Part shown: positions 53,785 to 62,930 of the stretch, piece after piece
Layout: each line of letters starts with the position of its first letter
Position numbering within the stretch: the stretch's first letter is position 1
Origin: Bacteroidales bacterium
GTDB lineage: Bacteria > Bacteroidota > Bacteroidia > Bacteroidales > JAUNSR01
Direction: 5' to 3'
Assembly (NCBI GenBank): GCA_030539115.1
Contig: JAUNSR010000009.1
Span: 48,635-112,634, forward strand
DNA length: 64,000 bases
The notes under the pieces: generated by a model
Seen by the model: only the letters and a program-made list of their open reading frames with translations
Told to the model about the DNA's origin: nothing
The model's database searches: none
Position numbers and translations under genes: made by a program

Positions 53785-54313
53785 AAATTATTAGATTAAC
53801 AGTATGTATAGTAACAACTTTAATTGTCAATAAATCTTCTGAAAGTTAGTTTTAGAATTTATAAAATTTGTATAACCTCTCTTTTATTAATTCATAAATA
53901 TAGTTCCCTTTATAGAACATAAGACATTGTATAAAGAGAAAAACATGGCATTCAATTATAAAAATTCGTCATTGGTATTACTATTCTTGATTTAAAGAGA
54001 AAAAAGAAACTAATTCTTGCAGAACAAATTTCTAATTCAATTCAGTCAGTTTATAAAAAAAAGAATACAAAAAAACGATAAAAAATGGATTTGTTTTCGT
54101 ATTAATCTTCGCAAATATAACAATCATTTAACATGTTTTGATATTTTCAATGTTAATTTTAATCGAAAACAAAAACACTAATGAATATTTAAAATTGAAA
54201 CAATAATTACAATTAATTCCACACAATTAATTTTCAAATACTTAACCACAAGAAAGAAGTACAACAACAAATTTTATAATTAACCATATTTTATATTGAT
54301 ATTATAAATTTTC
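53785..54313. other. Intergenic region upstream of the PUL operon
   Basis: No gene seen. It contains the probable PUL promoter (-7 TATATTTG on the minus strand, 54119-54112) and therefore a leader of about 320 nucleotides before the TIG/NHL gene, long enough for leader regulation; no structure was recognised in it. Confidence 0.45.
54112..54119 (-). promoter_or_regulatory. Probable -7 element of the PUL operon
   Basis: CAAATATA on the plus strand reads TATATTTG on the minus strand, a perfect -7 match. No -33 element at ideal spacing was found. Confidence 0.45.
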
Positions 54314-54619
54314 TTATTTAGCCGACTTCCTTTCTTTATATTCTCTTATTCTTATACACATATCAAAAACAAGGTCCAATCCTGGAGCTCCTAATTTTTC
54401 CATCACAACCCTCAAGCTTGCATTCTCCATTACTTCACAAATATGGCACAAGCAATTTTTCATAGCATATAGGAAAAAAGAAATATTTATAAGCTGATAA
54501 TCAACGAGATATAACATTAAAAGAATTTCAATTTGAGATTTCCTGATTTTTACCGTCGAAAAAATTATTTTGACCGTCATTTTTTCAATTTTGACCGTCA
54601 ATTTTTTAATCTTCACCAT
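54314..54619 (-). CDS. Small protein of unknown function with repeated N-terminus
   Basis: 101 residues, unrecognised. The first 30 residues are four 7-residue repeats (VKIKKLT VKIEKMT and variants), encoded by a 21-bp tandem repeat at 54552-54620. A central hydrophobic stretch and a C-terminal half (NCLCHICEVMEN, KLGAPGLDLVFDMCIRIREYKERKS) with three Cys follow. A shorter start at MKNCLCH would give about 50 residues without the repeats, which may be the real protein. It could also be non-coding. Confidence 0.35.
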   Translation of the reverse strand: MVKIKKLTVKIEKMTVKIIFSTVKIRKSQIEILLMLYLVDYQLINISFFLYAMKNCLCHICEVMENASLRVVMEKLGAPGLDLVFDMCIRIREYKERKSAK

Positions 54620-54620
54620 C
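54552..54620 (-). repeat. 21-bp tandem repeat, four copies
   Basis: ACCGTC (ACCATC in the fourth) recurs at 54552, 54573, 54594 and 54615, exactly 21 bases apart, with T/A-rich sequence between. The period keeps the reading frame of the small ORF. Confidence 0.85.
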
Positions 54621-54745
54621 GATTTTACTTTACATATCTGATACTTTTTTGCAGAAGCACAGTATGATTAAAAAATCGAGGATCTAAAGAGTGGAATCGA
54701 TAATTAAAAAAGCGTTTTGCTCAATTGGATTGCCTTATTTCATAA

Positions 54746-54787
54746 ATAAAAAACAGAGGCTGTTCAAGCAATAAATGAACAGCCTCT
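54746..54787 (-). terminator. Terminator of the DPP III gene
   Basis: AGAGGCTGTTCA (54755-54766) pairs perfectly with TGAACAGCCTCT (54776-54787); on the minus strand it ends in a T run. Confidence 0.88.
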
Positions 54788-54810
54788 ATAGTCTTATCTT
54801 TCAATAGTTA

Positions 54811-56859
54811 TTAATTGTATGCAGGCAAATTTTGATATTCTTTTGAATAACGAAGCATTTGCTGCTCATAATTTTCATCATAACTGATCGTTACATCTGT
54901 GATATTTCCGTCATTATCAGTTACAGGAGTGTATACAGGATTAACAAAACCCTTGTAAGGTGCAAGGTTTAAGCTTTTATATCTTGCAAGTATCTCCTGA
55001 TGAAGAAGAGGATCTACTTTTACGCCATAATTTTCAATAAGATTTTTCCCTGCTTCATAATCTCCTGTTGATTTAATTCTTTGAATCTCAATCAGCAGCT
55101 CTGCGAAATGGTTTCTAAGCTTGTCATAATCATTAATTACTACAAATGTCTTGCCGTCTCTTTGTTTTAATTCAACAGACTTGTCTTCATTTGCCTTTTC
55201 CAACACCCATTTAGCAATAGTTTGACGGTTTCTCATGTGAGCCTGTTCAATATTTTTGTCCGGTTCTATACGGGTCAGCTGAGTCATCAAGCCATTCATC
55301 ATATAGCGATAATACTCTGCCTTGTAAGCATCAAGATTCGGCATAATACCAAGCTCGACAAGTTTTTTGTCAGCAATATAATAAAGGGCAAACAAGTCGG
55401 CACGCGCCTCTTCAAGAGGAGATCCATAAGCTTTTAAAGCATCAGGGTCGACACCCGGAAGAAGTTTGCCTGAGCCATGGCCTAAACATTCATGTAAATC
55501 GGTATGCATATTGTCTGCATAAAGACCATAGTTTTTAAGGAGTTCACGTTCTGAATCGCTCCATACAAATTCCTCAGAAAAGCCGTTTCCCTGCGATGCC
55601 ATTTCGTATGCTTCTGAGATATTGTCGATAGTGACAGATTTTGAGCCGTATTCAGCACGAATCCAATTTGAGTTTGGAAGATTAATGCCAAGAGGACTTG
55701 CAGGATAGCTGTCTCCTCCAAGAATTGCAGCCGTGATAACTTTAGCCGAAACACCTTTGACAGTCTCTTTCTTAAATTGCTTGTCAACAGGAGAGTTATC
55801 TTCAAACCATTGAGCATTTGAAGAAATTATTTCAGTTCGTTTTGTCGCTTCAACATTCTTAAAATTGACGAGCGCCTCCCAAGTAGCTTTCATGCCAAGA
55901 GGATCTTCGTATGACTCAGTAAATCCATTAATAAAATCTATCTGTGAGTCAAGATCATTAACCCAAAGTATTGCATATTCATCAAATGTTTTTAAGTTTC
56001 CGGTTTTATAATAATCGACAAGCTTTTCAATAACTGCCTTTTGATTGTCATTTTCGGCAACAGAAGCGGCTTTTTCCAACCAAAAAACAATTTTTGAAAT
56101 TGCCTCGGTGTATAAACCGCCTACTTTCCAGACATCTTCTGTCACCTTGCCATCTCTTTTAATAACTCTTGAGTTTAGGCCGTAGGAAACAGGAGTCGAA
56201 TCGTTGGGGTTCTTAAGAGAATTGTAATAGTCTTCAACCTCTTTTTGAGTTACATCTCTGTAGAAGTTAATACCGGAGGTTAAAACCAAGTCTTCGCCTT
56301 CGGCTTGATTAAGTCTTTTAGGATAAACGGTCGGATCAAAAATTACTGTAGTGATCTGCTCTGCAAATTCATTTTTAGTCTGACCATCTTTAATTGGCAG
56401 TACAGAATCCGGAAGTTGACTTAACTGATCCACAAAAAAATCTTTTGAGAATGAGGGGGCAAATTTATCGGAAGAATAGTGATGGTGAATGCCATTTGCA
56501 AACCATACTCTTTTTAGGTAAGTGGCAAGACCTGAAAAATTTTGTTCCTCTTTATCTCCGGTATAATTGTTATATATTGCTTCAAGAGTTCTTCTTATTG
56601 GCAAATTCCATCTGTTGTTTTGATCAAAAAGAATATCACGACCCTCAATAGATGCTTTTGAGAGATAATATATAAGCTCCTTTTGCTTTAAAGAAAGCTC
56701 TTCAAATCCGTTTACTCTATAACGAAGAACTTCAATATCAGCGAAAGAATCTACTGTCCAGTTAAAATTGTCAGATTTCTGATTTTGCGTATTGTTGTCG
56801 ACCGAACAAGATGAAAGAATAAGAGCTGATGCCATAGCACATGCAATTTTTATTTTCAT
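54811..56859 (-). CDS. Dipeptidyl peptidase III (M49), lipoprotein
   Basis: 682 residues. The zinc site is intact: HECLGH (about 456-461) and EEARAD (about 483-488), the M49 signature HExxxGH in its five-residue-spaced form with the second Glu motif. It removes dipeptides from the N-terminus of oligopeptides. A lipoprotein signal (ALILSSC, Cys about 18) suggests a membrane-tethered periplasmic or surface location, as in other Bacteroidales DPP III. It is transcribed alone with a strong terminator. Confidence 0.92.
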   Translation of the reverse strand: MKIKIACAMASALILSSCSVDNNTQNQKSDNFNWTVDSFADIEVLRYRVNGFEELSLKQKELIYYLSKASIEGRDILFDQNNRWNLPIRRTLEAIYNNYTGDKEEQNFSGLATYLKRVWFANGIHHHYSSDKFAPSFSKDFFVDQLSQLPDSVLPIKDGQTKNEFAEQITTVIFDPTVYPKRLNQAEGEDLVLTSGINFYRDVTQKEVEDYYNSLKNPNDSTPVSYGLNSRVIKRDGKVTEDVWKVGGLYTEAISKIVFWLEKAASVAENDNQKAVIEKLVDYYKTGNLKTFDEYAILWVNDLDSQIDFINGFTESYEDPLGMKATWEALVNFKNVEATKRTEIISSNAQWFEDNSPVDKQFKKETVKGVSAKVITAAILGGDSYPASPLGINLPNSNWIRAEYGSKSVTIDNISEAYEMASQGNGFSEEFVWSDSERELLKNYGLYADNMHTDLHECLGHGSGKLLPGVDPDALKAYGSPLEEARADLFALYYIADKKLVELGIMPNLDAYKAEYYRYMMNGLMTQLTRIEPDKNIEQAHMRNRQTIAKWVLEKANEDKSVELKQRDGKTFVVINDYDKLRNHFAELLIEIQRIKSTGDYEAGKNLIENYGVKVDPLLHQEILARYKSLNLAPYKGFVNPVYTPVTDNDGNITDVTISYDENYEQQMLRYSKEYQNLPAYN

Positions 56860-57500
56860 AATTAAACAAATTGTGTCCCAAAGGGGTTTGTTAATAGTTT
56901 TATATACTTTATTTCTTTTACAAAAATATACAAATCAATTATTTATAAAGGCATAATTAAACAAAAATAAGAGAACAACGGATGCATTAAAAGTCTGTAT
57001 GCCTAAAAGTGAAATAAAGATATCAGTTGAACTTTGATTTCTTCGTATTCTGATAAGGTTGTATAAACAATGAAAATTCAAGATTATAATTATTGAACTT
57101 TAATTCATTGTTTATATAATTGTTTATGCCTACAGCCAAAAGCAATCCTATATTGAAGTCCGATGGAACAGAATGAAATGGAAATGGATATACTCTTTCT
57201 CATTCAGGCAACCAATATAAGCTAACTAAAAATGGCAAGGGAATAAGCCTGCAATAAGATCAAAAGAGATAATATGATTTAAATTTGGAACAATTTCCGA
57301 CATTAACAAAGAGTAAGGCGCATGAACTCAGATAGTTTATGCGTTTTGTTTTTGATATCAATTTATATCGGTTTTAACCGACAATTCATATCATCAAAAC
57401 CTTTTCTCGTTAAATTTTAATTGTTTTTATGAAATAAGCAATAAGCCTGAATAAACTATTGATAAGATTTTGGGTAAGTTTGAAAAAAATTTAAATCAAT
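56860..57500. other. Intergenic region with a possible ORF remnant
   Basis: From ATG 57126 a frame reads MPTAKSNPILKSDGTE, then a TGA stop, then continues in frame NGNGYTLSHSGNQYKLTKNGKG to a TAA near 57255. The composition is protein-like, but it cannot be identified. The rest is AT-rich without a recognisable gene. Confidence 0.35.
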
Positions 57501-58244
57501 ATGAATTACAAAATAGAAATATGTGCAAACTCAGCCGCAAGTTGTATTGAGGCTGAAAAAGGAGGAGCTTATAGAGTTGAATTATGTGCAGCAATTCCGG
57601 AAGGCGGAACAACGCCCTCTTATGGTGAGATTTTCAGTGCATTAAAAAGCACCTCTATATTAGTTAATGTAATTATCAGACCACGTGGCGCAGATTTTCT
57701 TTACTCAAGATTGGAAATGGATTCTATGATTAAAGATATTGAGATGTGCAAACAGCTTGGTGTCAATGGAGTTGTTATTGGAGCTCTTGACAAGGATGGC
57801 AATTTCAATATGGAATATATGAAAGAGCTTGTAAATGCAGCTCAGGGATTATCAATTACCTGTCATAGAGCTTTTGATGCATGCAAAGATCCCTTTGTTG
57901 CTCTTGAACAGCTAATTGAGTTGGGCATAGATAGAGTCTTAACTTCGGGACAACAGGCAAATGCAGAAAAAGGAATTCCTCTTTTGAAAAAACTTGTTGA
58001 AAAAGCTGATGGAAGAATAATTATAATGCCCGGATGTGGCATCAACGAAAATAATATAAAAAAAATTGCTCAGGAAACCGGAGTCACAGAACTTCACATG
58101 TCTTTAAGATCTAATGTTGAAGGCGGCATGGAGTTTAGAAACCCTGATCTTTTTATGGGTAACCCTGACATCTCTGAATTTTCTTATGATGTTACCGATG
58201 AATCAAAGGTGAGAAGGTGTGTAAATATTCTTAATGATCTTTAA
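57501..58244 (+). CDS. cutC: CutC-family protein
   Basis: 247 residues of the CutC TIM-barrel family: YKIEICANSAASCIEAEKGGAYRVELC at the N-terminus, MIKDIEMCKQLGVNGVVIGALDKDG and LTSGQQANAEKGIPLLKKLV. Originally described in copper homeostasis, the family's true substrate is uncertain, and structures suggest an enzyme. Cys and His residues for metal binding (CHRAFD, MPGCGINENNI) are present. It is not linked here to copper genes; the decayed ahpF lies downstream. Confidence 0.92.
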   Translation: MNYKIEICANSAASCIEAEKGGAYRVELCAAIPEGGTTPSYGEIFSALKSTSILVNVIIRPRGADFLYSRLEMDSMIKDIEMCKQLGVNGVVIGALDKDGNFNMEYMKELVNAAQGLSITCHRAFDACKDPFVALEQLIELGIDRVLTSGQQANAEKGIPLLKKLVEKADGRIIIMPGCGINENNIKKIAQETGVTELHMSLRSNVEGGMEFRNPDLFMGNPDISEFSYDVTDESKVRRCVNILNDL

Positions 58245-58418
58245 AAGAGAATAATATCAAAAATATACGACCAATAATCGTTTAAATAGTTTTATTTAAT
58301 ATTGGGAGATTATCAAAAACAACTATAAAAGGAAAAATAACTCTATTCCTTTTGTAGTTGTTTCTTTAATAAAAGAAAATTTATATAATCATTAATTTCA
58401 GGAATTATAACCACATCT

Positions 58419-58793
58419 TTAAATCTTTTGTTTTGTTCTATCTTCGAAAGCAGATAATGAAGCTTTTGCCTCCTCTCCCATTGCTATGATTATTTGTTTA
58501 TAAGGAGAGACATCAAATGCCGCATAACTACTCCTCTTAAATCTGCGCCTAAAATAGCAAGGAGTTGAAATCGAACTCTCTATTCCGACAGTTTCAAATA
58601 CCTGAACACCAATTTACTCAGCAATTATTGCAACCGATAATACTTTTCTTGCTGAATATATCGAAGCAGAAACACCAGCAGTTCCTCCTCCGGCAATGAC
58701 AACATCAAAACTTTCAATATTTATATTTATATTTTTATTTTTACCATTACTTCCATACATTTCTTCAAATTTTGAAATTGGCTCTTCTCAATT
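58419..58793 (-). pseudogene. ahpF: Decayed ahpF (alkyl hydroperoxide reductase subunit F)
   Basis: On the minus strand, reading from 58793, the frame encodes a piece before FDVVIAGGGTAGVSASIYSARK (the FAD-binding motif of AhpF), then IIAE, an in-frame TAA at 58616-58614, then QVFETVGIES. After that a large internal part is missing, and the sequence resumes as AAFDVSPYKQIIIAMGEEAKASLSAF, the AhpF C-terminus (normally AAGDCTxVPYKQIIIAxGEGAKASLSAF), ending at 58419. Both the disulfide CxxC region and the N-terminal domain are gone. The intact enzyme would reduce AhpC for peroxide removal. Confidence 0.82.
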
Positions 58794-58885
58794 ACCCTTT
58801 AATAATTCGAATGATGATCATGATGTTGTCAAACTAATTTATACTATTTTTGATATAATAATGATCAAATAAACACCTTAAATCA

Positions 58886-60979
58886 ATGCGAAACCTTAGA
58901 TCTATATTTATCATTGCATTCTCATTTATTTCACTATCACTTTTGGCATCAAACATCGAAGTGTATGTTTCTGAAGATGGATCCTCGTTTAATGACGGCT
59001 CTAAGAAAAGGCCTTTAAAATCGATTGAAGAAGCTTTACAAAAGATAAAAGAGACAAGAAATAACGATTTGTCAATAAAAGGAGAAATTATTTTTCTCGC
59101 GGGAGAATATTATCTTGACAAAACAATAGTTTTGACTCCGGAAGAGAGCAACATAATTTTTAAAGCTGATAAAAAGGAGAACGTAAAAATATATGGTGGC
59201 AGAAAAGTTAAAAACTGGCAGAGAGTAGATTCCAATATATGGAAAGCTTTCATTCCCGAAGCTGCCAATTATGGTCAAATATTCGAACAGCTTTATGTTG
59301 ATAAAAAAAGAGCTGTCAGAGCAAGGACTCCGAATTCAGGTTTTTTCATGGTTGATGGCAGCAAGGAACAACAAATAATAAAAGGAGGGACTTATGCCAA
59401 ACTTGCAATTGATAGATATAATGTTAACAAAGAGTGTCTTAAAGAATTAAACAAGGTATCTTCATTTGAAGACAATCAGAATGTTATGGCTTTTTTCTAT
59501 CACAAATGGGATTACACCAGAAAATATATTCTTGATTTTGATAATGACAGTTCTTGTTTTTACACCTATGGAAGTGGATTTAAACCTTGGAATCCGATAG
59601 TTAAAGGAAATAGATTTTTTCTTGAAAACTACATGGAGGCTTTAGATTGTCAGAATGAATGGTATCTTGACAAGGATGGCTGGCTTTATTATTTTGCTAA
59701 TGAAAATCAGGATATGAATCAAACAGAAGCTTTTTATCCTGTTTTAAACTATTTTATTGAGATAAAGGGAGATAAAGAGAATAATAAACCGGTTCAAGAG
59801 ATATCATTCAGAGATCTATCATTTGAATACTCTGCCTACCAAACACCTATAAGAGGAAACGAAACTCTTCAAGCGGCAGTTCATATAGATGCAACAATAA
59901 TGATTGACTTTTCTAAAAATATCAGTTTCAACAACTGCGAAGTTAGTCATACCGGTCGTTATGCCTTTTGGTTTAGAGACAATTGCATCGACTGCAATGT
60001 TGAGCATTGCTATCTTTCCGACCTGGGAGCAGGCGGAGTAAAAATTGGCGAATATCGCTCAGACATAACAGAAGACAACTCTACTAAGAATATTACAGTA
60101 AACAATTCTATTATAACTCAATGCAGCCGTCTGTTTCCTTCTGCAGTCGGGGTTTGTATATTTCATTCATCTTATAACAATATTACTCATAATGAGATTT
60201 CAGACTTAGGCTATTCCGGTGTTTCTGTCGGCTGGGTTTGGGGTTATGATAAAAGTATGGCTCATCATAATAAGATTGAATTTAATAATATTCATCATAT
60301 CGGTTGGGGGGAGCTTTGTGATATGGGAGCAGTCTATACATTAGGAGTATCACCGGGCACAACAGTTAGCAATAATGTAGTTCATCATGTTTATTCCTAC
60401 GACTATGGAGGCTGGGGGCTTTATACTGATGAAGGTTCAACAGATATAACGATGGAAAACAATTTGGTGTATGCTTGTAAGAATGCAGGTTTTCATCAGC
60501 ATTATGGTAAGGATAATATTATAAGGAATAATATTTTTGCTTTAAACCTCAGATCTCAACTACAGGCAACAAGGATTGAAGAACATAACTCATTTACATT
60601 CGCTAACAACATTATTGTTTCAAACAACAAAGAGATACTATCGTCAAATTGGCAAAATGTGAAGATGCAATCTAATTCAAATTGCTATTGGACAGAGAAT
60701 AATGAGATAACTTTTGCCGGTAAAAGTCTTAACGACTACAAGAGATCATACTCTAAGGATAATAACAGTATTATAGAAAATCCTTTATTTGTTGATTCCG
60801 AACATTTTGATTTTCATTTTAAATCTGAAAAGACAGTTAAGGAGATTGGTTTTGTGCCTTTTGATTACAATAAAGCAGGAGTTTACGGTGATAAAAAGTG
60901 GAAAGAAAAGGCTAAAATGCCTAAAGACAGGTTAGAATTATTTGATTATATTGTAAGGGAAAGAGAAAATAAGGAATAA
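58886..60979 (+). CDS. Secreted right-handed beta-helix protein (GH141-like?)
   Basis: 697 residues. A signal peptide (SIFIIAFSFISLSLLAS) is followed by NIEVYVSEDGSSFNDGSKKRPLKSIEEALQKI, the usual start of the DUF1565-type beta-helix, and long parallel coils (HTGRYAFWFRDNCIDCNVEHCYLSDLGAGGVKIG, NNITHNEISDLGYSGVSVG, GSTDITMENNLVYACKNAG). This architecture is shared with GH141 (alpha-fucosidase/xylanase) and other polysaccharide-degrading or binding proteins, but catalytic residues cannot be assigned from sequence alone. It stands alone with a shared terminator. Confidence 0.75.
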   Translation: MRNLRSIFIIAFSFISLSLLASNIEVYVSEDGSSFNDGSKKRPLKSIEEALQKIKETRNNDLSIKGEIIFLAGEYYLDKTIVLTPEESNIIFKADKKENVKIYGGRKVKNWQRVDSNIWKAFIPEAANYGQIFEQLYVDKKRAVRARTPNSGFFMVDGSKEQQIIKGGTYAKLAIDRYNVNKECLKELNKVSSFEDNQNVMAFFYHKWDYTRKYILDFDNDSSCFYTYGSGFKPWNPIVKGNRFFLENYMEALDCQNEWYLDKDGWLYYFANENQDMNQTEAFYPVLNYFIEIKGDKENNKPVQEISFRDLSFEYSAYQTPIRGNETLQAAVHIDATIMIDFSKNISFNNCEVSHTGRYAFWFRDNCIDCNVEHCYLSDLGAGGVKIGEYRSDITEDNSTKNITVNNSIITQCSRLFPSAVGVCIFHSSYNNITHNEISDLGYSGVSVGWVWGYDKSMAHHNKIEFNNIHHIGWGELCDMGAVYTLGVSPGTTVSNNVVHHVYSYDYGGWGLYTDEGSTDITMENNLVYACKNAGFHQHYGKDNIIRNNIFALNLRSQLQATRIEEHNSFTFANNIIVSNNKEILSSNWQNVKMQSNSNCYWTENNEITFAGKSLNDYKRSYSKDNNSIIENPLFVDSEHFDFHFKSEKTVKEIGFVPFDYNKAGVYGDKKWKEKAKMPKDRLELFDYIVRERENKE

Positions 60980-61020
60980 TCTATGAAAGGAAAAAAACTG
61001 AAGAACAATTTTTCACTATA

Positions 61021-61056
61021 AAAAAAAGTCTGCCTCAAAAAGAAACAGACTTTTTT
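61021..61056. terminator. Bidirectional terminator
   Basis: AAAAAAGTCTG pairs with CAGACTTTTTT between the convergent beta-helix protein gene and tsf; T runs on both strands. Confidence 0.85.
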
Positions 61057-61078
61057 AAATATCATATAGATAAAACTA

Positions 61079-61903
61079 TTAATCAGCATTCAAAGTTACA
61101 CGTTTGAAATCTGTAGCAGCAAGATCTTTAGAAATAGACTGAAGATATTGTTTGATAGTTTGCTTAGCGTCTTTAACAAATTCTTGTTCCATCAATACAG
61201 ATTCTTTATAGAACTTGTTGATACGACCTTCAGCTATTTTGTCCAACATATTTTCAGGTTTACCCTCTTCACGAGCTTTTTCTTTAGCTACAATAAACTC
61301 TTTTTCTACGATTTCAGCAGGAACTTGATCACGAGTAACAGCAACCGGAGCCATAGCAGCTACTTGCATAGCAACATCTTTGCAAGCATGAACTTCAATA
61401 CCAGGTTGGTTGAAAACTACTACTGTTGCCAATTTGTTTCCAGGATGAATATAAGCTATAGGAGACTCGCCATTAACAAATTCATAGAAACCAACTTCCA
61501 TCTTTTCACCAGTAATACCGCTTTTTTCAAGGATAGCATCCTTCATAGGCATACCATTCAAAGAAAGAGTAAGAAGTTCATCAAGATTAGCCGGTTTGTT
61601 TGCTAAAGCCAAATCAAGAATTGACTGAGTAAGTGCAATGAAATCAGCATTTTTAGCAACGAAATCTGTTTCACATTTCAAAGCAACAACAGCAGCAAAG
61701 TTACCATTTACACCTGCAAGAACACAACCTTCAAGAGCGTCACGGTCTTCGCGTTTAGCAGCGATAGCCTGACCTCTTTTACGGATAATTTCTACAGCCT
61801 TGTCAAAGTCACCTTCAGCTTCAGTTAAAGCTTTTTTACAGTCCATCATTCCAGCACCTGTCATTTTACGCAAGTGTTGGATATCAGCCATTGATACTGC
61901 CAT
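61079..61903 (-). CDS. tsf: Elongation factor Ts
   Basis: 274 residues; the guanine-nucleotide exchange factor for EF-Tu. The N-terminal UBA-like domain (ADIQHLRKMTGAGMMDCKKAL) and the core TDFVAKNADF and MQVAAMAP are diagnostic. It is the last gene of the ribosomal cluster, 88 bases after rpsB, with a strong intercistronic hairpin between them that could adjust the ratio of EF-Ts to S2. Confidence 0.97.
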   Translation of the reverse strand: MAVSMADIQHLRKMTGAGMMDCKKALTEAEGDFDKAVEIIRKRGQAIAAKREDRDALEGCVLAGVNGNFAAVVALKCETDFVAKNADFIALTQSILDLALANKPANLDELLTLSLNGMPMKDAILEKSGITGEKMEVGFYEFVNGESPIAYIHPGNKLATVVVFNQPGIEVHACKDVAMQVAAMAPVAVTRDQVPAEIVEKEFIVAKEKAREEGKPENMLDKIAEGRINKFYKESVLMEQEFVKDAKQTIKQYLQSISKDLAATDFKRVTLNAD

Positions 61904-61942
61904 AATATTTTAATTTTTAAAATTATTATCTAAATAAAAGAG

Positions 61943-61976
61943 AAAGTGAAAAGTGAAAATATTCACCTTTCACTTT
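61943..61976 (-). promoter_or_regulatory. Hairpin between rpsB and tsf
   Basis: AAAGTGAAA(A)GTGAA pairs with TTCAC(C)TTTCACTTT around AATA. On the minus strand it lies between the rpsB stop and tsf start, without a good T run; it may set mRNA processing or tsf level. Confidence 0.55.
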
Positions 61977-61991
61977 GAAAATATGATAAAA

Positions 61992-62804
61992 TTACTCTTC
62001 TGATTTTTCAGCTTCAGCAGGAGCTTCAGCAGCCTCAGTTTCTTCTGCTTTTTTAGCAGGACGAGCTTTCTTGTCTTTTTTAGAAGCTTCAGCAGCATCG
62101 CTGTCAGCTTTTTCTATCTTTCTTTCTTCAAGACCCTCTGTGATAGCACCACAAACTGCGCCTAAGATAACATCGATAGATTTTGTTGCGTCATCATTAG
62201 CTGGGATAACGAAATCGATGTTTAAAGGATTTGAATTTGTATCAACCATTGCAAAAACTGGAATACCAAGACGGTTAGCTTCGCGAACTGCAATGTTTTC
62301 TTTCATAACATCAATTACAAAAAGAGCTGAAGGAAGACGTGTAAGGTCAGCGATAGAACCTAAAGTTTTTTCCAATTTAGCACGTTGACGGCTAATTTGA
62401 AGACGTTCACGTTTTGAAAGATTTTCAAAAGTGCCGTCTTTTGTCATTTTGTCGATAGTAGTCATTTTCTTAACTGCCTTACGGATTGTAGGGAAGTTAG
62501 TCAACATACCACCTGGCCAACGTTCAATAACGTAAGGCATATTTACAGATTGTGCTTTTTCAGCAACAACATCTTTAGCTTGTTTTTTTGTAGCTACAAA
62601 AAGAATCTTCTTACCTGATTTCGCAATCTTTTTAAGTTCTTCAGCAGCTTCATCTACTTTAGCAACTGTTTTATAAAGATCGATGATATGGATACCGTTA
62701 CGTTCCATAAAAATGTAGGGAGCCATCTGTGGATTCCACTTTCTTTTCAAGTGTCCGAAGTGTACTCCGGCTTCCAAAAGTTGGTCAAAATTTGTTCTTG
62801 ACAT
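61992..62804 (-). CDS. rpsB: 30S ribosomal protein S2
   Basis: 270 residues. MSRTNFDQLLEAGVHFGHLKRKWNPQMAPYIF and IDVMKENIAVREANRLGIPVFAMVDTN identify S2. The C-terminus carries about 45 extra residues rich in Lys, Glu and Ala (ASKKDKKARPAKKAEETEAAE), a lineage-typical flexible extension. It is part of the rplM-rpsI-rpsB-tsf cluster. A 10-bp perfect inverted repeat lies in its leader. Confidence 0.97.
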   Translation of the reverse strand: MSRTNFDQLLEAGVHFGHLKRKWNPQMAPYIFMERNGIHIIDLYKTVAKVDEAAEELKKIAKSGKKILFVATKKQAKDVVAEKAQSVNMPYVIERWPGGMLTNFPTIRKAVKKMTTIDKMTKDGTFENLSKRERLQISRQRAKLEKTLGSIADLTRLPSALFVIDVMKENIAVREANRLGIPVFAMVDTNSNPLNIDFVIPANDDATKSIDVILGAVCGAITEGLEERKIEKADSDAAEASKKDKKARPAKKAEETEAAEAPAEAEKSEE

Positions 62805-62843
62805 TTTTTCTTTTTTTTAAATTCGTTTACTTTCTACTAATTC

Positions 62844-62880
62844 AATTATCAGGTAGTCAATAAAAAGAATCCTGATAATT
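62844..62880 (-). promoter_or_regulatory. Inverted repeat in the rpsB leader
   Basis: AATTATCAGG (62844-62853) pairs perfectly with CCTGATAATT (62871-62880), with a 17-base loop, 40 bases before the rpsB start. There is no T run, so it is more likely a leader structure (possible S2 autoregulation) than a terminator. Confidence 0.5.
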
Positions 62881-62930
62881 TGGATACTAAACGCTCTATA
62901 TATATTTGTATAGCAGCTATACCAATAATA

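Noticed and set aside
61148..61606. 152-codon frame antisense to tsf
   Set aside because: A phase shadow of a highly conserved gene; composition is rich in Phe, Tyr and Ser as expected of an antisense frame.
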